DNA of 64,000 bases from Gordonia amarae NBRC 15530 (GCF_000241345.1 NZ_BAED01000028.1:1-64000), one strand, 5' to 3'. Numbered from the stretch's first letter, positions 23,973 through 36,600 are shown. Program-made: numbers and translations. The notes: a model not told the origin generated them from the letters alone.

Positions 23973-24851
23973 ATGGAGTTTTCAACCGCATCGGCAGATC
24001 GGCTCGGCGTCACGGTTCGTGGACTGATTCCGCAGGTCGCCACCGACGATGACATCAAGCAATTGCACGACGCCGTGTTCGAGCACAAACTGGTCATTCT
24101 CAAGAACCAGGACCTGCCCAGCGCCGACTACCTCGAGTTCGCCCGCCGATTCGGTGACGTGGTCCGCTACTACGAGCCGATGTATGAACACCCCGAACAC
24201 CCGGACATCTTCGTCTCGTCGAATGTGCCGAAAGACGGCAAACAGATCGGCGTGCCGCGTACCGGAAAGTTCTGGCATTCGGACTACCAATTCCGGCCCG
24301 ACCCGTTCTCCATCACCTTCATCTACCCGCAGGTGATACCGGCGAAGAACCGGGGCACGCACTACATCAACATGGCCGACGCCTACACCCGGCTACCCGA
24401 GGACCTCAAACGTGAGATCGAGGGCACCTACAGCGTTCACTCGGTCCGTAAGTACTTCAAGATCCGCCCGAGCGACGTCTACCGTCCGCTGAGCGAGGTC
24501 ATCCGCGAGGTGGAGACCAAGACCCCGCCGCACATCTGCCCCACCGTCGTGAAGCATCCGCGCACCGGGGAACCCGTGCTGTACATCAGCGAGGGATTCA
24601 CCGTCGGGATCCAGGACGCCGACGGCAACGATCTGGGCGAGGACCTGCTGCAGCGCCTGTTCGAGGCCACCGGGCAACTCGACGACACCTGCTCGCAGCC
24701 CGGCACCCACCTGGTGACCCCGGAGCCCGGTGATCTGCTGATGTGGGACAACCGTTCGCTGATCCATCGCGCGCTGCACACCCCGACGCCGGAACCGACT
24801 GTGTCGCACCGGGTCACGGTGTCGGACGGCGCGACCCTCCAGCCCGTCTGA
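23973..24851 (+). CDS. scoE: Isonitrile synthase, Fe(II)/2-oxoglutarate oxygenase (ScoE/Rv0097 type)
   Basis: A 292-aa TauD-fold oxygenase. In ScoE-type enzymes it converts an N-carboxymethyl beta-amino acyl group to the isonitrile by oxidative decarboxylation. Iron ligands are H102, D104 (WHSDY) and H265 (LIHRAL). All positions reported for ScoE that I recall (Y96, Y97, Y101, H132, D134, R157, K193, H295, H299, R310) fall on Y66, Y67, Y71, H102, D104, R127, K163, H265, H269 and R280 with a constant offset of 30. This sets it apart from ordinary taurine dioxygenases. An iron box precedes the gene, and fcoT- and fadD10-like genes follow, as in Rv0097-Rv0099. Confidence 0.93.
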   Translation: MEFSTASADRLGVTVRGLIPQVATDDDIKQLHDAVFEHKLVILKNQDLPSADYLEFARRFGDVVRYYEPMYEHPEHPDIFVSSNVPKDGKQIGVPRTGKFWHSDYQFRPDPFSITFIYPQVIPAKNRGTHYINMADAYTRLPEDLKREIEGTYSVHSVRKYFKIRPSDVYRPLSEVIREVETKTPPHICPTVVKHPRTGEPVLYISEGFTVGIQDADGNDLGEDLLQRLFEATGQLDDTCSQPGTHLVTPEPGDLLMWDNRSLIHRALHTPTPEPTVSHRVTVSDGATLQPV

Positions 24852-24933
24852 GAATCGCCCGCCTGACCGGTGAGGCCGGGCCGGACGTCAACGTCTCCGG
24901 CACCCGGCCGCATCTCACGATTGGATCACCCAC

Positions 24934-25464
24934 ATGACCATGACGCTCCCCGAGCATCATCACCAACCCTCCGACACTGAGCTTTTCACGCGGGTCATGG
25001 CGCCGTACGCCGCCAAACGGGCCATCTATCTCACCGGGCCGCCGGTGGTGACCATCGAGTCCGGACACCTGTGCAGCACAGGCCGTTTCAGTATCGCCGA
25101 GCCGTGCTACATCGACGACACCGGCCACTTCAACGCCGCCGAGTTCATCATCTGTTACAACCAGCTGATGTACCACACCCTCGCGGTGGCGGTGCGTGAC
25201 GAGCTGACGCCGCAGTTCGCGGCGTGGACGCTGGAGGACTACTGGGCCAAGCAGTTGCCCGACGTCCTCATCGTCGAGATGTCATCCAGGTTCACCCGGC
25301 CTATCGCGTCGCTGGCGTTCACCGGCACCTTCACGGTGACGTCGGTGATGGCGACCAGCCGGCTTCTGGTGCTGGACACGGAGATCGGTTTCACCGACGA
25401 TACCGGCGGCCGGTGCTCGGGAACAATCCGGCTGGCCGTCGTGCAACCCCCGGTCAAGCAGTGA
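24934..25464 (+). CDS. fcoT: FcoT-like fatty acyl thioesterase/Michael-adduct enzyme
   Basis: A 176-aa hot-dog-fold protein of the FcoT (Rv0098) family. The conserved stretch around CYIDDTGHFNAAEFIICYNQ contains Y59, N67 and N76, matching FcoT Y66, N74 and N83 (recalled numbering) with a constant offset of 7. In isonitrile pathways this family (ScoA-ScoB side) adds glycine to an enoyl thioester and/or hydrolyses it; in M. tuberculosis it was first described as a long-chain acyl-CoA thioesterase. It starts 82 bp after the oxygenase and its stop overlaps the next gene (GTGA). Confidence 0.9.
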   Translation: MTMTLPEHHHQPSDTELFTRVMAPYAAKRAIYLTGPPVVTIESGHLCSTGRFSIAEPCYIDDTGHFNAAEFIICYNQLMYHTLAVAVRDELTPQFAAWTLEDYWAKQLPDVLIVEMSSRFTRPIASLAFTGTFTVTSVMATSRLLVLDTEIGFTDDTGGRCSGTIRLAVVQPPVKQ

Positions 25465-27035
25465 CCGGCGTCGCCGAGCAGGCCTCGCCGGACCGGCTCT
25501 GGTTTCCCGAATGCCGCACCCTGGCAGGAACTCTCGCCTTTCACGCCGCCCGGATCCCTGGTCACCCGGCGGTGGTGACGGCGGACTCGTCGGTCAGCTA
25601 CCGCGAACTCGACGCGGTCAGCAATCGCCTGGCCCGCGCCCTCACCGACGCGGGCGCCGGTGCCGGCACCCGTATCGCGGTGATCGGGCACGAGAGCGCC
25701 CACTACTACGAGTTGCTGTTCGCCGTCGCGAAGATCGGTGCGGTGCTGGTTCCGGTGAACTGGCGATTGTCGGCGCCCGAGGTGGCGCATATCCTCAGCG
25801 ACTCGCAGGCCATGTTCCTGTTCGCCGACGGCACCGGCGGAGAGCTTCCCAGCACCGGATCCACCAGCGTCATCGGTTACGACACAGACTATTACGCCCG
25901 GTGGATCGACGGCTTCGACGATGCGCCGGTGGTCCCGGACACCTCCGAGACCGATCCGATCGCGCAGTTGTACACCAGCGGCACCACCGGTCTGCCGAAA
26001 GGTGTTGTGCTGCCGCAACGCAGCTTCTTCGCCATCGGCGACCTGCTCGCCGGGGCGGGCGTCGACTGGATCGACTGGCACAGGGGCGATGTCAGCCTGA
26101 TCGGGCTGCCCGGCTTCCACATCGGCGGATTGTGGTGGGCCATGCAGGGTTTCCGGTCGGGCATCACCAATGCCGTGATGCCGTACTTCAGCGCCGAACA
26201 CGCACTGGCGCTGTTCTCGCGGTATCAGATCACCACCGGCTGCATGGCGGCGGCCATGATCCAGATCCTGCTCAGCGACCCATCGGTGTCCCGGCGCACC
26301 TTCGCCTCGCTGCGCAAGGTGATCTACGGCGGCTCCCCCATCAGCGAGGATCTGTTGCAGCGGGCGATGACGATCCTGCGGTGCGATTTCGCCCAGATCT
26401 ACGGACTCACCGAAACCGGCAACACCGCGGTGTGCCTGCCGCCTGATCAGCACCGGCCGGGAACACCACGGATGCGGGCCGCCGGACGGCCCTACCCGGG
26501 TGTGGAATGTCGCATCGTCGGCGACAACGGCGAGACGCTGCCCGTCGGCGCCGTGGGCGAGGTCCAGCTCAAGACCCCGGCGCGCATGCTGGAGTACTGG
26601 CGGCTGCCGGACGCCACGGCGGCCACCCTCGTCGACGGCTGGATCATCACCGGCGACGCCGGCTACCTGGATGCCGACGGCTATCTGTACATCCACGACC
26701 GCATCAAGGACATGATCATCTCCGCGGGCGAGAATGTGTACCCCGCCGAGATCGAGAATGTGCTCGCCGGACATCCGGCGGTGCACGATGTGGCGGTGAT
26801 CGGGGTTCCCGACGACCGGTGGGGCGAGGCCATCCACGCGTTCGTCACCGCGACCGCCGGTGCCGAGATCGACACCCGGTCGCTGGTGGAGTTCGCGTCG
26901 AACCGTCTCGCCGCGTTCAAATTGCCGGCGAAATATCACCTCGTCGATTCGATTCCGCGTAATCCCAGTGGCAAGATTCTGCGTCGTGAGTTGCGTGCCG
27001 AATTCTGGTCGGGCCGCGATCGTCAGGTCAATTAG
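25461..27035 (+). CDS. fadD10: FadD10-like fatty acyl-AMP ligase
   Basis: A 524-aa member of the ANL adenylating superfamily. The P-loop is LYTSGTTGLPKGV (about residues 170-182), the YGLTETGN motif follows, and the C-terminal catalytic lysine is in NPSGKILRREL. FadD10/ScoC activates the acyl chain as an adenylate and passes it to a carrier protein rather than to CoA. The GTG start at 25461 overlaps the fcoT stop; the upstream extension of the frame lies inside fcoT and was discarded. Gene order scoE-fcoT-fadD10 equals Rv0097-Rv0098-Rv0099. The carrier protein is not next in line here. Confidence 0.9.
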   Translation: MTGVAEQASPDRLWFPECRTLAGTLAFHAARIPGHPAVVTADSSVSYRELDAVSNRLARALTDAGAGAGTRIAVIGHESAHYYELLFAVAKIGAVLVPVNWRLSAPEVAHILSDSQAMFLFADGTGGELPSTGSTSVIGYDTDYYARWIDGFDDAPVVPDTSETDPIAQLYTSGTTGLPKGVVLPQRSFFAIGDLLAGAGVDWIDWHRGDVSLIGLPGFHIGGLWWAMQGFRSGITNAVMPYFSAEHALALFSRYQITTGCMAAAMIQILLSDPSVSRRTFASLRKVIYGGSPISEDLLQRAMTILRCDFAQIYGLTETGNTAVCLPPDQHRPGTPRMRAAGRPYPGVECRIVGDNGETLPVGAVGEVQLKTPARMLEYWRLPDATAATLVDGWIITGDAGYLDADGYLYIHDRIKDMIISAGENVYPAEIENVLAGHPAVHDVAVIGVPDDRWGEAIHAFVTATAGAEIDTRSLVEFASNRLAAFKLPAKYHLVDSIPRNPSGKILRRELRAEFWSGRDRQVN

Positions 27036-27038
27036 GCC

Positions 27039-28343
27039 GTGACCGACCGCGTCGTCGCCCCTACCGAACCTGCCGACCCCGCACCGGCCGTCCGGTCCCG
27101 TTGGCAGAGCCTGGAATTCAACTCGACGGCACTCATGGCGGCCGGGCTGATCAACAGCGCCCTGGGTCTGGTGTTCTGGGCGCTCGCGGCCCGCTTCTTC
27201 GTCGAGGCCGAAGTGGGCCGGGCCGGAGCCGTCATCAACACCGCGGTGATGTTGTCGACGTTCGCGAATCTGAGCCTCGGCGCGCTGTACGAACGGTTCC
27301 TGCCGCTCGCGGGACACCGGACGGGCGGGTTGCTGATCCGCGGCTACCTCGCGACCGGACTGTTGGCACTGGTGCTGGGCACGGTGTTCATCGCGGTCGG
27401 CCCCGCCGACGAGCTGTTCACGTCGTCGACGGGCAAGGCGATGTTCCCGCTGTGCGTGGCGGTGCTGGCCGCGTTCGCCCTGGCCGATTCGGTGCTGGTC
27501 GGGCTGCGCGTGGCGAGGTGGGCGGCGGTCAAGAACGTCTGTCTCGCCGTGCTCAAGCTCGCGATCTTGTGCGGGCTCGGCCTGACCGTCGCCGGCGACG
27601 GTGGGTCGATGGCCGGGCACACCGCGATCGAGGTGTCGTGGGTGCTCACCGCGGCGGCCGCGGTACTCGGCGTGCAGACGGTGGTGGTGATGGCGGTGCG
27701 CGCCCAGGCCCGCACCGAAGCGTCGTTGCCGGCGAACCGGGAGCTGCTGAGCTACTTCGCGAGTACCTTCGGCATCTCCGCGCTGGCGAGCATCACCCCG
27801 CTGGTGCTGCCGCTGCTGGTGGTGGTACACGCGGGCGCCACCGAAACCGCGTACTTCACCGTGTCGTGGACCATCGTGTCGGCGATCCTGGTGGCGATGC
27901 TGATGGTGTGCGGACCGTTCATCGCCGAGTCCGCCGCGCACCCGGAACAGCTCGCGACGCTGCTGCGCAGGTTTCTGCGCATGTTCGGCCTGATCAGTGT
28001 CGCGGCGTCGGGCGCGCTGGGACTGGGCGGGCCGATCGCGCTGTGGCTGGTGAGTCCCGGGTATGCGGAGAACGCATGGGCGCTGATGCTGTCGGCCGCT
28101 CTGGTGCCGATCGCGAGTGCGCCCGGTGTGGTGTTCGCGTGTCTGTGCCGGGTGCACCGGACGATGTTGCCGGCCGTGGCACTGCAGGTGGTGTCCACCA
28201 CCGGCGTCATCGCGGGTTGTCTGTGGGTGATCCCGCGGCACGGCATCACCGGCATCGGCTGGACCTACGCCGTGGTCGAGACCGTCGGATCGCTGCTGAT
28301 CGCCGTCCCGCTCTGGCGCAGGCTGCGCGCCGACCTCGGGTGA
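27039..28343 (+). CDS. MOP-superfamily (Wzx/MATE-like) flippase
   Basis: A 434-aa integral membrane protein with about 12 hydrophobic helices and the N-terminal pattern of polysaccharide/lipid flippases ([24 protein letters not shown] would open helix 1). It starts at GTG 27039, three bases after the ligase stop, so it is in the same operon. Polyisoprenyl-linked sugar export is the usual function of the family; here an exporter for the isonitrile lipid is more likely from context. In Rv0096-Rv0101 this place is taken by the carrier protein and NRPS genes. Weak family assignment, strong membrane prediction. Confidence 0.78.
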   Translation: MTDRVVAPTEPADPAPAVRSRWQSLEFNSTALMAAGLINSALGLVFWALAARFFVEAEVGRAGAVINTAVMLSTFANLSLGALYERFLPLAGHRTGGLLIRGYLATGLLALVLGTVFIAVGPADELFTSSTGKAMFPLCVAVLAAFALADSVLVGLRVARWAAVKNVCLAVLKLAILCGLGLTVAGDGGSMAGHTAIEVSWVLTAAAAVLGVQTVVVMAVRAQARTEASLPANRELLSYFASTFGISALASITPLVLPLLVVVHAGATETAYFTVSWTIVSAILVAMLMVCGPFIAESAAHPEQLATLLRRFLRMFGLISVAASGALGLGGPIALWLVSPGYAENAWALMLSAALVPIASAPGVVFACLCRVHRTMLPAVALQVVSTTGVIAGCLWVIPRHGITGIGWTYAVVETVGSLLIAVPLWRRLRADLG

Positions 28344-28428
28344 CCCGCCGGAGAACCTGTCCATTCGGACACCGTTCGGGCTAACATCGCGCGCACACCT
28401 GTCGTTCGGCACCATCCGCACTCATCAT

Positions 28429-30927
28429 GTGAGAGTGTCGATGTCTCTTGCCGAGCTGCGCGGCGCCCAGGCGCTCAACCGGGCCACAGCCGGCCGCGGT
28501 GCCCTCCCCCAGGGCTGCGTTGTCGTGGGCGGCGCGGGCGCGGGTAAGACGACGGCGCTGGCAGCACTTTCCGCTCGCCTCGACGGGCCGGTCGTGCGGA
28601 TATCGGGCACCCTCGGCAGCCTGCGCCACGCATTCCCGGATCTCCCCTGCGACGAGGGCTCCGCGCGCTGGGCGGTGGCCGGCCGGCTACGGGCCGACGG
28701 TGCGACGCTTGCCGTCGATGACGCGCATCTGCTCGACGCCGAGTCGGCGGCTGTGGTGCACGCCCTCGTTGTCCACGACCGTATTCCGGCTTTCCTGAGT
28801 TGCCGCACCGAGATCCCGGAAAGTCCGGGGCCGACCGCGATCATCGCGCTCTGGAAGGACGGACATCTGCCGCGTCTGGATCTGGCCGACCTCGCCGTCG
28901 ACGAGGCCACCGACTATGTCCGGCACGCGCTCGGCCGGACTCCCACCGCGGCCGGCGTGGCGCGGCTGTTGCGCTGGTCGGGTGGCTGTGCCGCGGCGTT
29001 CGTGGAGGGTGTCGAGCTGTCGATCGAGCGCGGGTGCTGGGTAGGCGCCGGCGAGGTCGCGGTGTTCCGCTGGACGCCGGCGCTCACGCCGCGGCTGCGG
29101 GACCAGTCGTGCGCCGAGTTCGCGGCCCTGCCCGAGCGCGTCCGGCAGGTGGTGGCTGCCCTTTCGGTGGCCACGACGGCATCCGAATCCCATTGCGATG
29201 GAAGCATTCCCCTCGACGCGGTGCTCGCGGTGTGCCCGTTGGAGGACCTGGTGGCCGCCGAACGGTGCGGGGTGCTCGACGCCGACCGTCACCACGTGCG
29301 CCTGCGCAAACCGTATCTCGCGTCGTGGGCGGCGTCAGGAACGCGGGAGCTGACCGCGGCGACGTGGGCGGCGACGCTGGCCGACGGATGCCTGAGGGCG
29401 GCCCGCCGCACCGGGCACACCGCGCCGTCGCGTGACGAGGCCGACCGGATCCTGATTCTCGCCGGCGAACTCAGCAGGCTGACGCTGCAACCCGATTCCG
29501 CTGTGCTGGCCGCCGCGTCGGAGGCGGCGTTGCGTCAGGGTGAGCATCTCGCCGCGGTCCGGCTCGGCAGCGAATGCGCTGTCCGCCCGGAGTCCGTCGG
29601 CTGGGCCGCACTGCATCTTGCCGACGTCGGTACGTTGCGGGACCTGCTGGCCGCCCCTTCGCCCGGCTATCCGGCACTCGCCGCCGTCGCCGGCTGCGCG
29701 GAGGTATGGGGTGCGCGTGGTCCCGCCGAATTACGTGTTCTCACAGCCACTCCCGAGTCGGCGGTCAACAAGGCACTCGCCGCCGACCCGACAATGGGCA
29801 CCTGGATCGCGGCGTTCTATGCCAACGCCTTCGCCGTCGCGGGCGATATCGATGCGGTGCGCACAATCATGGCGCTCGTCGGACCGGACCGGGACGGACC
29901 GCCGCTCACCGATCCCATGTTGAGCCTGTACACCCGCGGTACCGAAGTTGTGGCGCTGCGCCTTTCGGGGGATGTGGCCCGCGCGTGCAGCGCCGCTGAC
30001 GCATTGCTCCGCGACACCCGGACCTCGCCGCCACGTGTGCGCGCGATGGCCGAGCTGGTGGCGGCGGCCACCTTCGTCGAGTCCGGGCAGTTCACGCAGG
30101 CCCGTGCTCGTCTGCACGACGGTGCCGAGATCTTCGTCGACTCCGTGGGGCGGCACCTGTTCGGCGGCCTGAACGCCCGGATCGCGGCGATGGAGTCAGG
30201 CATTGTCGACGTCGGGTTCGCGACTGCGACCTCCGCCGTTCCGGGCGGCTCGGCGGTCCTGTCGTTCACGGCGATGGACACCGTGAACCGGGCGTGGGTG
30301 CTGGTGGCGGGCGAGCAGACCGACACCGCGGTCGAATTGTTGCAAGACGCCGCGCACGAGGCCGTCGCCAGTGGTGCGCCCGCGGTGGCGGCGGATTGCG
30401 GCGAACTCGCCACCCGGCTGTGCTCGCCGGACGACGCGTGTGTTCCGACCGCGCTACGCGCCCTGGCCCGGGAGCACAATCCGCTCAGCAGGTTCGGTCT
30501 GACGGTGCGGTACGCCGATGCCTGGCAGAACCGTGACGGTGAGGCATTACTCAGCATCGCACGGGATTTCGAGACGGCTGGAAATCTGCCGACCGCGGCC
30601 GACGCCGCGGCCCAGGCCGCGCAGGTCTTCGAGGAGGAGCACGACGCCGAGCCGGCGGCTGGAGCCCGGACCTACGCCCGGAGGCTGGTGCGGCGGATCG
30701 GGCCGTTGAGATCGCCCGCACAGCAACGCATCGAGGCCGACAGCCGGTTGACCCACCGGGAACGGCAGATCATCGAACTCGTCAGTCAGGGCTTGTCCAA
30801 TAAGGAGATCGCCTGCCGGCTCGAACTGTCGGTGCGGACCATCGAGGGTCATGTGCTGCGAGTGTGCGCCAAACTCGGCGCGCGGTCGCGCAGCGAGGCC
30901 GCCCACCTGTGGAGTCCGTCGGTGTGA
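28429..30927 (+). CDS. LAL-type LuxR family ATP-binding regulator, first of a pair
   Basis: An 832-aa regulator with Walker [10 protein letters not shown] close to the N-terminus, a Walker B-like [10 protein letters not shown], a long helical (TPR-like) middle and a C-terminal LuxR HTH ([22 protein letters not shown], about residues 772-825). GTG 28429 is the longest start; ATG 28441 is equally possible. It lies 85 bp after the flippase gene on the same strand and is coupled to a second LAL gene. LAL proteins commonly activate adjacent secondary-metabolite genes, so regulation of the isonitrile locus is plausible. Confidence 0.88.
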   Translation: MRVSMSLAELRGAQALNRATAGRGALPQGCVVVGGAGAGKTTALAALSARLDGPVVRISGTLGSLRHAFPDLPCDEGSARWAVAGRLRADGATLAVDDAHLLDAESAAVVHALVVHDRIPAFLSCRTEIPESPGPTAIIALWKDGHLPRLDLADLAVDEATDYVRHALGRTPTAAGVARLLRWSGGCAAAFVEGVELSIERGCWVGAGEVAVFRWTPALTPRLRDQSCAEFAALPERVRQVVAALSVATTASESHCDGSIPLDAVLAVCPLEDLVAAERCGVLDADRHHVRLRKPYLASWAASGTRELTAATWAATLADGCLRAARRTGHTAPSRDEADRILILAGELSRLTLQPDSAVLAAASEAALRQGEHLAAVRLGSECAVRPESVGWAALHLADVGTLRDLLAAPSPGYPALAAVAGCAEVWGARGPAELRVLTATPESAVNKALAADPTMGTWIAAFYANAFAVAGDIDAVRTIMALVGPDRDGPPLTDPMLSLYTRGTEVVALRLSGDVARACSAADALLRDTRTSPPRVRAMAELVAAATFVESGQFTQARARLHDGAEIFVDSVGRHLFGGLNARIAAMESGIVDVGFATATSAVPGGSAVLSFTAMDTVNRAWVLVAGEQTDTAVELLQDAAHEAVASGAPAVAADCGELATRLCSPDDACVPTALRALAREHNPLSRFGLTVRYADAWQNRDGEALLSIARDFETAGNLPTAADAAAQAAQVFEEEHDAEPAAGARTYARRLVRRIGPLRSPAQQRIEADSRLTHRERQIIELVSQGLSNKEIACRLELSVRTIEGHVLRVCAKLGARSRSEAAHLWSPSV

Positions 30928-33458
30928 GCCGGCAATGGCCGTACCTGCCGCGTTCTGCCGAGTCGGTGGCGATCCTCACGGCGCTGAACGACCGGCTGCC
31001 GGTGGTTCTCATCGGCCCGGCGGGTATCGGCAAGACGACTCTGACGCGGGCGGCGCTCACCGAGTCCGGGAGATCGGTCGGCTGGGTGATCGGGTCGGCG
31101 TCGGCGCGGGCGACCGCGTTCGCGGCGTTGACACCGATGGTGCACATCGACGGAACCGGTGACGTGCGTGGGGTTCTCGCCGCCCTGACGCAGCGGCTGA
31201 CCGAGGACGATGCCGTGCTGGCTGTCGAGGGTGCTGATCAGCTCGACGTGGCGTCGGCGACCGTGCTGGCGCAACTGGTCCGGTCCGGGGACTGTCCGGG
31301 GATGGTGGTGATGACCCGTTCGCCCGATCTCGACGCGGTGGATCCCGGGCTGGTGTCGGCACTGTCGGCCGCCAGAGCAGAGCGCGTTGTGCTGCCGCGG
31401 CTTTCGGTGGACGAGGTCACCTCGGTGGTGGGCGATTTCCTCGGTGCGCCTCTCGATTTCGCCGATATAGTGCGGATCCACGAGGCCTGTGCGGGCAATC
31501 CGTTCTATGTGCGGCACCTGGTCTCCGGGTCGGCGGCGGCAGGTGTGCTGGAACGCCGGGACGACGGAACATTCGTCCTGGCAAGTGAGTTCACCGTTTC
31601 ACCGGAACTCGATGCGATTGTCGGCGACAGCATCGATGCGGCCACACCGAATACCCGGAAGTTACTGGAGTTCCTCGGGATTCTGGCGCCGCTGCCGGTG
31701 GCGACGGTGTCGGCGCTGGGTCTGGACGGCGCCGTCGAGGCGTCGCCGCCCGACCTGCTGGCCTCCGACGGCAGGCTCGTGTTTCCGGCGCACGCGATCA
31801 TCGGCGATGTGATCCGCGGCAGGCTCGGGACGCTGCGCCGCGCGCAGCTGACCACCGAACTCGTCGCCGCTATGGACGCCACGGCATCATCTGCAGTCGA
31901 GGTGTTGCACCGTGCCCGGCTCGCCGACGACATCGGCCTCCAGTTGCCGGCACAGACCAACCTGGAGGCCGCGGCAACGGCTTTCAACCATGGTCAGTTC
32001 GAGCTGTCCGAACGGTTGGCGTTCTTGTCGGCCGCCGCGGATTCGTCACCGTTCGCGCGCTGCCAGCAGGTGCGGGCGGTGGCCGCACAGGGTGAGGGGA
32101 TACGGGCACAACGCCTGCTCGACGAGATCGTCGTCGACGAACTCGATGAGGCCGGCCTCGCGACGTATCTGGTGACCTCATGCGTGCACTTTTCCACGGC
32201 ACTGGGCGAACACGACAGGTCACTGGCACTGCTGGACACGCTCGGTCCCCGGATCACCCTGCCTCCGTTGCAGGGCGCCACGCATGCGATGCGGGCGATC
32301 ATCATGCTCAACGCCGGTCGCCTCGCGGGCGCATTATCCAGTGCGCGAGCATGTTTGACCGGCGATTGGGATGGCATGGTATGGGCCGCACTCGCGCGGT
32401 ATGTCGAGGCCGAGATCCTTCGCAGGCTGGGCGAGACGCGAAGGCCCGTGGCGATCGCGGAGGATGCGGTGCGATTATCGGAGGCGGCCGGTCCGCTTGT
32501 CGGCGTCGGTGCCATGCACACCGTGACACTCGCCCACTTGGCGCGCGGACGGCTCGATGAGGCTGGTGCGCTGGCCGATCGTTTCGCCGACAACGTGGCC
32601 CTCCAGTCACTGCCCCGGGCGGTGGCGTGTTCGACGCTGACGTTGGTGGCGATCGCCGAAGGCAGATTCGGTAAGGCGCAGCGATTGGCGCTCGACAGCT
32701 TGCACGCACTCCCCGACAATGACCGCAGTGGTCTCGGCCGCGGGGTGGCAGCGTTGCTCTGTGGTATCCGGGCGCTCTTCGGCGATGTCGAGGGCAGTCG
32801 CTGGGCCCGGAACCAGTGCGAAGCGGCAACGCTTCGCGTCGAGGGCTGGGACGAGGTGAATCTGCTGCAGTGTGAGGGCTTCGTACGCGCGGCGGGCGGT
32901 GAGATCTCGGCCCCGATCGCCGGATTCCGATCGGTGGCCGGGATCCTCTTCGCGCACCAGCAGATCCACGATGGAATGAACTACCTGTACTGGGCGGTTC
33001 GTTTCGGAGATCGGGACGCGGCCCGCCAGCTGTGCGATAGCCGATACCGCGGGGAAGGAGTCATCGCCGATCTCATGGCGGCACATGCTCGCGCCTTCCT
33101 GGACTCGGACGCAGCCGGGTTGCGCGATGTCAGTGACAGTTTCGCCGGCCTCGGGTTCATCCCCTATGCGGCCGATGCCCTGGCACACGCGATGGTGGCG
33201 TTCCGGCGCAATGGATCCCCCAGCAAGGCAGCCGAACTCGTGCCCCGGCTGGCCTGGCTACGACAAACAGCCGAGGACTTCCGGTCGCCCGCCATTTTCG
33301 CGGCTGAGGCCGGAGTCGTTCTTTCGCCTCGCGAACTGGAGATCTATTCGATGACCAGGGCCGGACGCTCACGCGCCGACGCGGCACAGACACTGGGCCT
33401 GCAACCGTCGACGGTGACCGCCTACCGGTCGAGGATTCGCGAACGATTGAGTTCGTGA
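30924..33458 (+). CDS. LAL-type LuxR family ATP-binding regulator, second of a pair
   Basis: An 844-aa regulator with Walker [21 protein letters not shown] in the Walker B position (acidic pattern weaker than in the first copy), a TPR-like helical middle, and a C-terminal LuxR-type HTH ([33 protein letters not shown]). GTG 30924 overlaps the stop of the first gene (GTGTGA), so the two are translationally coupled. The pair are only distantly alike in the centre. Coupled LAL pairs may form heteromers, but this is untested. Confidence 0.86.
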   Translation: MSRQWPYLPRSAESVAILTALNDRLPVVLIGPAGIGKTTLTRAALTESGRSVGWVIGSASARATAFAALTPMVHIDGTGDVRGVLAALTQRLTEDDAVLAVEGADQLDVASATVLAQLVRSGDCPGMVVMTRSPDLDAVDPGLVSALSAARAERVVLPRLSVDEVTSVVGDFLGAPLDFADIVRIHEACAGNPFYVRHLVSGSAAAGVLERRDDGTFVLASEFTVSPELDAIVGDSIDAATPNTRKLLEFLGILAPLPVATVSALGLDGAVEASPPDLLASDGRLVFPAHAIIGDVIRGRLGTLRRAQLTTELVAAMDATASSAVEVLHRARLADDIGLQLPAQTNLEAAATAFNHGQFELSERLAFLSAAADSSPFARCQQVRAVAAQGEGIRAQRLLDEIVVDELDEAGLATYLVTSCVHFSTALGEHDRSLALLDTLGPRITLPPLQGATHAMRAIIMLNAGRLAGALSSARACLTGDWDGMVWAALARYVEAEILRRLGETRRPVAIAEDAVRLSEAAGPLVGVGAMHTVTLAHLARGRLDEAGALADRFADNVALQSLPRAVACSTLTLVAIAEGRFGKAQRLALDSLHALPDNDRSGLGRGVAALLCGIRALFGDVEGSRWARNQCEAATLRVEGWDEVNLLQCEGFVRAAGGEISAPIAGFRSVAGILFAHQQIHDGMNYLYWAVRFGDRDAARQLCDSRYRGEGVIADLMAAHARAFLDSDAAGLRDVSDSFAGLGFIPYAADALAHAMVAFRRNGSPSKAAELVPRLAWLRQTAEDFRSPAIFAAEAGVVLSPRELEIYSMTRAGRSRADAAQTLGLQPSTVTAYRSRIRERLSS

Positions 33459-33648
33459 GCAATGATTCAGATTGTCGCTCAAAGGGTTACATTTCACTTC
33501 CTTAACTTCGCACACGACCACCGGCGACCAGCAACAATGCCTGACTGAGTAGTGATTGCACGGAAGTAGGTAGTCGAGTGAGGTACCGGGCGCACTCCCG
33601 GAACGACGATCGTTGACGTGTTCGGTTGTCCAAAGCCTGGAGTGTCCC

Positions 33649-36600
33649 ATGCGTATCTCGCACAAGAATCGTGCCCGCCTGATCGCCGCAGCCGCCGGCG
33701 TCAGCCTGTTCCTCAATCCCGGCCAGGCCGCCGCGGACGACGACACCGGCTCGGGTACGGGCTCCGGCGCGTCGTCCCATTCGGACTCCAGTGGCGGCAC
33801 GAACACGTCGGGCGGGAATTCCGCGTCAGGGGATTCCCAGTCGACGAGTTCGCCTGGTGACTCGAACCCGGCAGGCAACTCCGGCACCACAGGCGGTGCG
33901 GGCGGGTCTGATGTCACAGGCGGCCCGGACTCCACAGGCGGCACCGACAACACCGCATCCGACGCCGGGCCCTCCGATGACACCGACTCCGGCAGCGGCT
34001 CAAGCCCGGACAGCACCGGCACCTCAGGTAACACCACACCGGCCGACACCGACACCACCCCGTCAGACACCACACCCGCCGACGCCGTTCCGTCCGGCAA
34101 CGAAACAGCAGGCACCACAAGACCACCCACCGAAACCGACCACACCGAACCGCCGGCACCCGCCGACACCACAGTCACCCCCGACACCACCAACACATGG
34201 ACCGAACCGACCAACACCCCGACCGCACCCACCACCACGGGCGACACCACCCCGACGACTTCCACTGCGGAGAGCACCAGCCCGGACGCCACCGGCACAG
34301 CCGACACCGACACCACACCACCCATCGGTGACGCCGAGACACCGGGCGACAACTCCGGTCCCTCCGAACCCGATCCGACCACACTGCGCCCCCTCGGCTT
34401 CACCGCCCCGGCCTTCGCCGAGGAACCCGAAACCACCGGTGAACCCGAAACCTTCAGCAACGCGGTCTTCTTCGCCCCACCACCGGCGACCACACCGCCG
34501 GCAGCACCGGCCCCTGCCACCCCGCTGACCACCCTGCTCACCTTCTTCGGCATCCCCCCTGTCGGCGGCCCAACCGCCCCCACAGCCCTCACCACCCCCG
34601 CACCCTGGACCCTGCTCTGGTGGATCCAGCGCACCCAATCCCTCCTCAACAACCAAACCCCCACCGCCACCTCGGTTCTCGACCCTGTGACCGACGGCTA
34701 CACTATCAGCCTCACCACTGACGATGCCGATGGCGATCCTGTGGCCACCACCGTGTACCACCAACCCACCCACGGTACGGTAGTCAAGAACAGCGACGGC
34801 GCCTTCACCTACACCCGCGACCAGAACAGCAGTGCGGCAGACCAATTCACCATCAAAGTCTCAGACAACGGCCCCCACCTGCATGGTCTGGCCACAGTTA
34901 TCGGCCTGTTCACCGGCCACGATCCGCACTCGACGTACGTCACCGTCAATATCCCCGAGGGCACTGCCGCACCCGCCAACAGCGCACCGGTGATCGACGC
35001 GATCGACTACAGCCCTCAGGGCAGTGATGGCGTCATCACCGGAACCACCACCGCGACAGACCACGACGGCGACACCGTCACGTATACCTACACGTGGGAC
35101 ACCACCAAGGGTGCCATCGACTACGACACCGGCACCGGTGCCTTCACTTTCACCCCCACGTACACGGCCCGGCATGCCGCGGCGTCTGACAACGCCACCC
35201 CCGGCGACAAAGCCCTCACCGTCACGGTCAACGCATCAGACGGAACCCTCAGCGACACCGAGAACTTCACCCTCGACATCCTCGCGGCGAACGAATCCGT
35301 CGCGAGCAACGCACCGACGTCGCCACTGGGCACCATCGACCGCGATATGAATGCCGCAACCTACGGCAACACCACAGGGTCACTGTCCGGTATCGCCACC
35401 GACGCCGACAACGACACCCTCGCCTACTCGGTGACCACGCAAGGGGCGAACGGAACCGTCACCATCGTCGGCGACAGCTTCACCTACACCCCTGACAGCG
35501 CCAACCGGGCCTTCACCGACACGTTCACCGTCACCGTCGACGACGGGCACGGCAGCACCACCGACGTCACCATCACCGTCGACACCGTGCCCATGTACTA
35601 CCACCACATCGACCCCACCAACCAGTTCTGGGATCCGTCGGACGCGGGCTTCCTCACCACGATCCCCGCCATCGTCAACCCCACCGGAGTTGTCGACTAC
35701 CACGTCGACGAGACGGGCAACATCATCGTCAACAACACCGGTTCCGACCCGATCATGCTGTGGTCCATCACCAATGACGAGGTCACCGCCCTCAATGCCG
35801 GAGGACCCGCCACGTTCGAGGCGCTCGTCATCGCATCGGGTTCGTCCGCGACGATTCCGCCGCGCGCCGGCAGCACCCCGTTCATTTGGGACCAGATCAT
35901 CCTTCTGCAGGCTCCCCGAGGAGCTGAACCCATTTTGCTCGGCCAGATCGTCCTCAATGACGGGACTATCCTCTCCGACGACGGTATCCCGCAAACCCCG
36001 GTGGAGGTGACTGTCACCCCCGGAAGCAACGGTGCGGTCAACGGAGTGGTGAACGGGCACCAGGCCGGAACCACCTATTCGGTGCAGGGCGGCACACCCA
36101 CCGGCGGCGGCTACCTCACTCCTGACGGCGGAACCGTCGTCTTCGATAATTCATCGGGAACCTTCGTGTTCACTCCGGAAGGCGAAGACCAGTATTGGGC
36201 GGGCGGAGGTGGCCCTACCACCCAGGCGTTCGTCATCCTCGCCGACGACGGCGTGAACCCGCCCCGAGCCATCGCCGTCACCGTACCAATCGACCCGATC
36301 GACCTGGTCGTCATCGACATGACAGGCCTGAACTCAACGGATTCACCGCGCTATTCCTACGGCGTATCCGACACCTCGGGCACCCCGATATTGACTGTTG
36401 TGGACCGGACCACTGCGCAAAGCCACGCCATCGCACTGCCGTCCGGGCATGACAACACTTCGACGGTCACCTTCAGTGCGGACGGTGGTTACGCCCACAT
36501 CACCAACTCGGGCGGTTCGACGGTCAGCGTCATCGACCTGACCACGAACCAGGTCATCGGCACCTACATCGTCACCGACAACGGCGACGGCACCAAGTCC

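Noticed and set aside
25239-28421. 1,060-codon minus-strand frame opposite fcoT, fadD10 and the flippase
   Set aside because: Shadow frame rich in Arg/His/Gly/Gln with no domain; it crosses three well-supported plus-strand genes.
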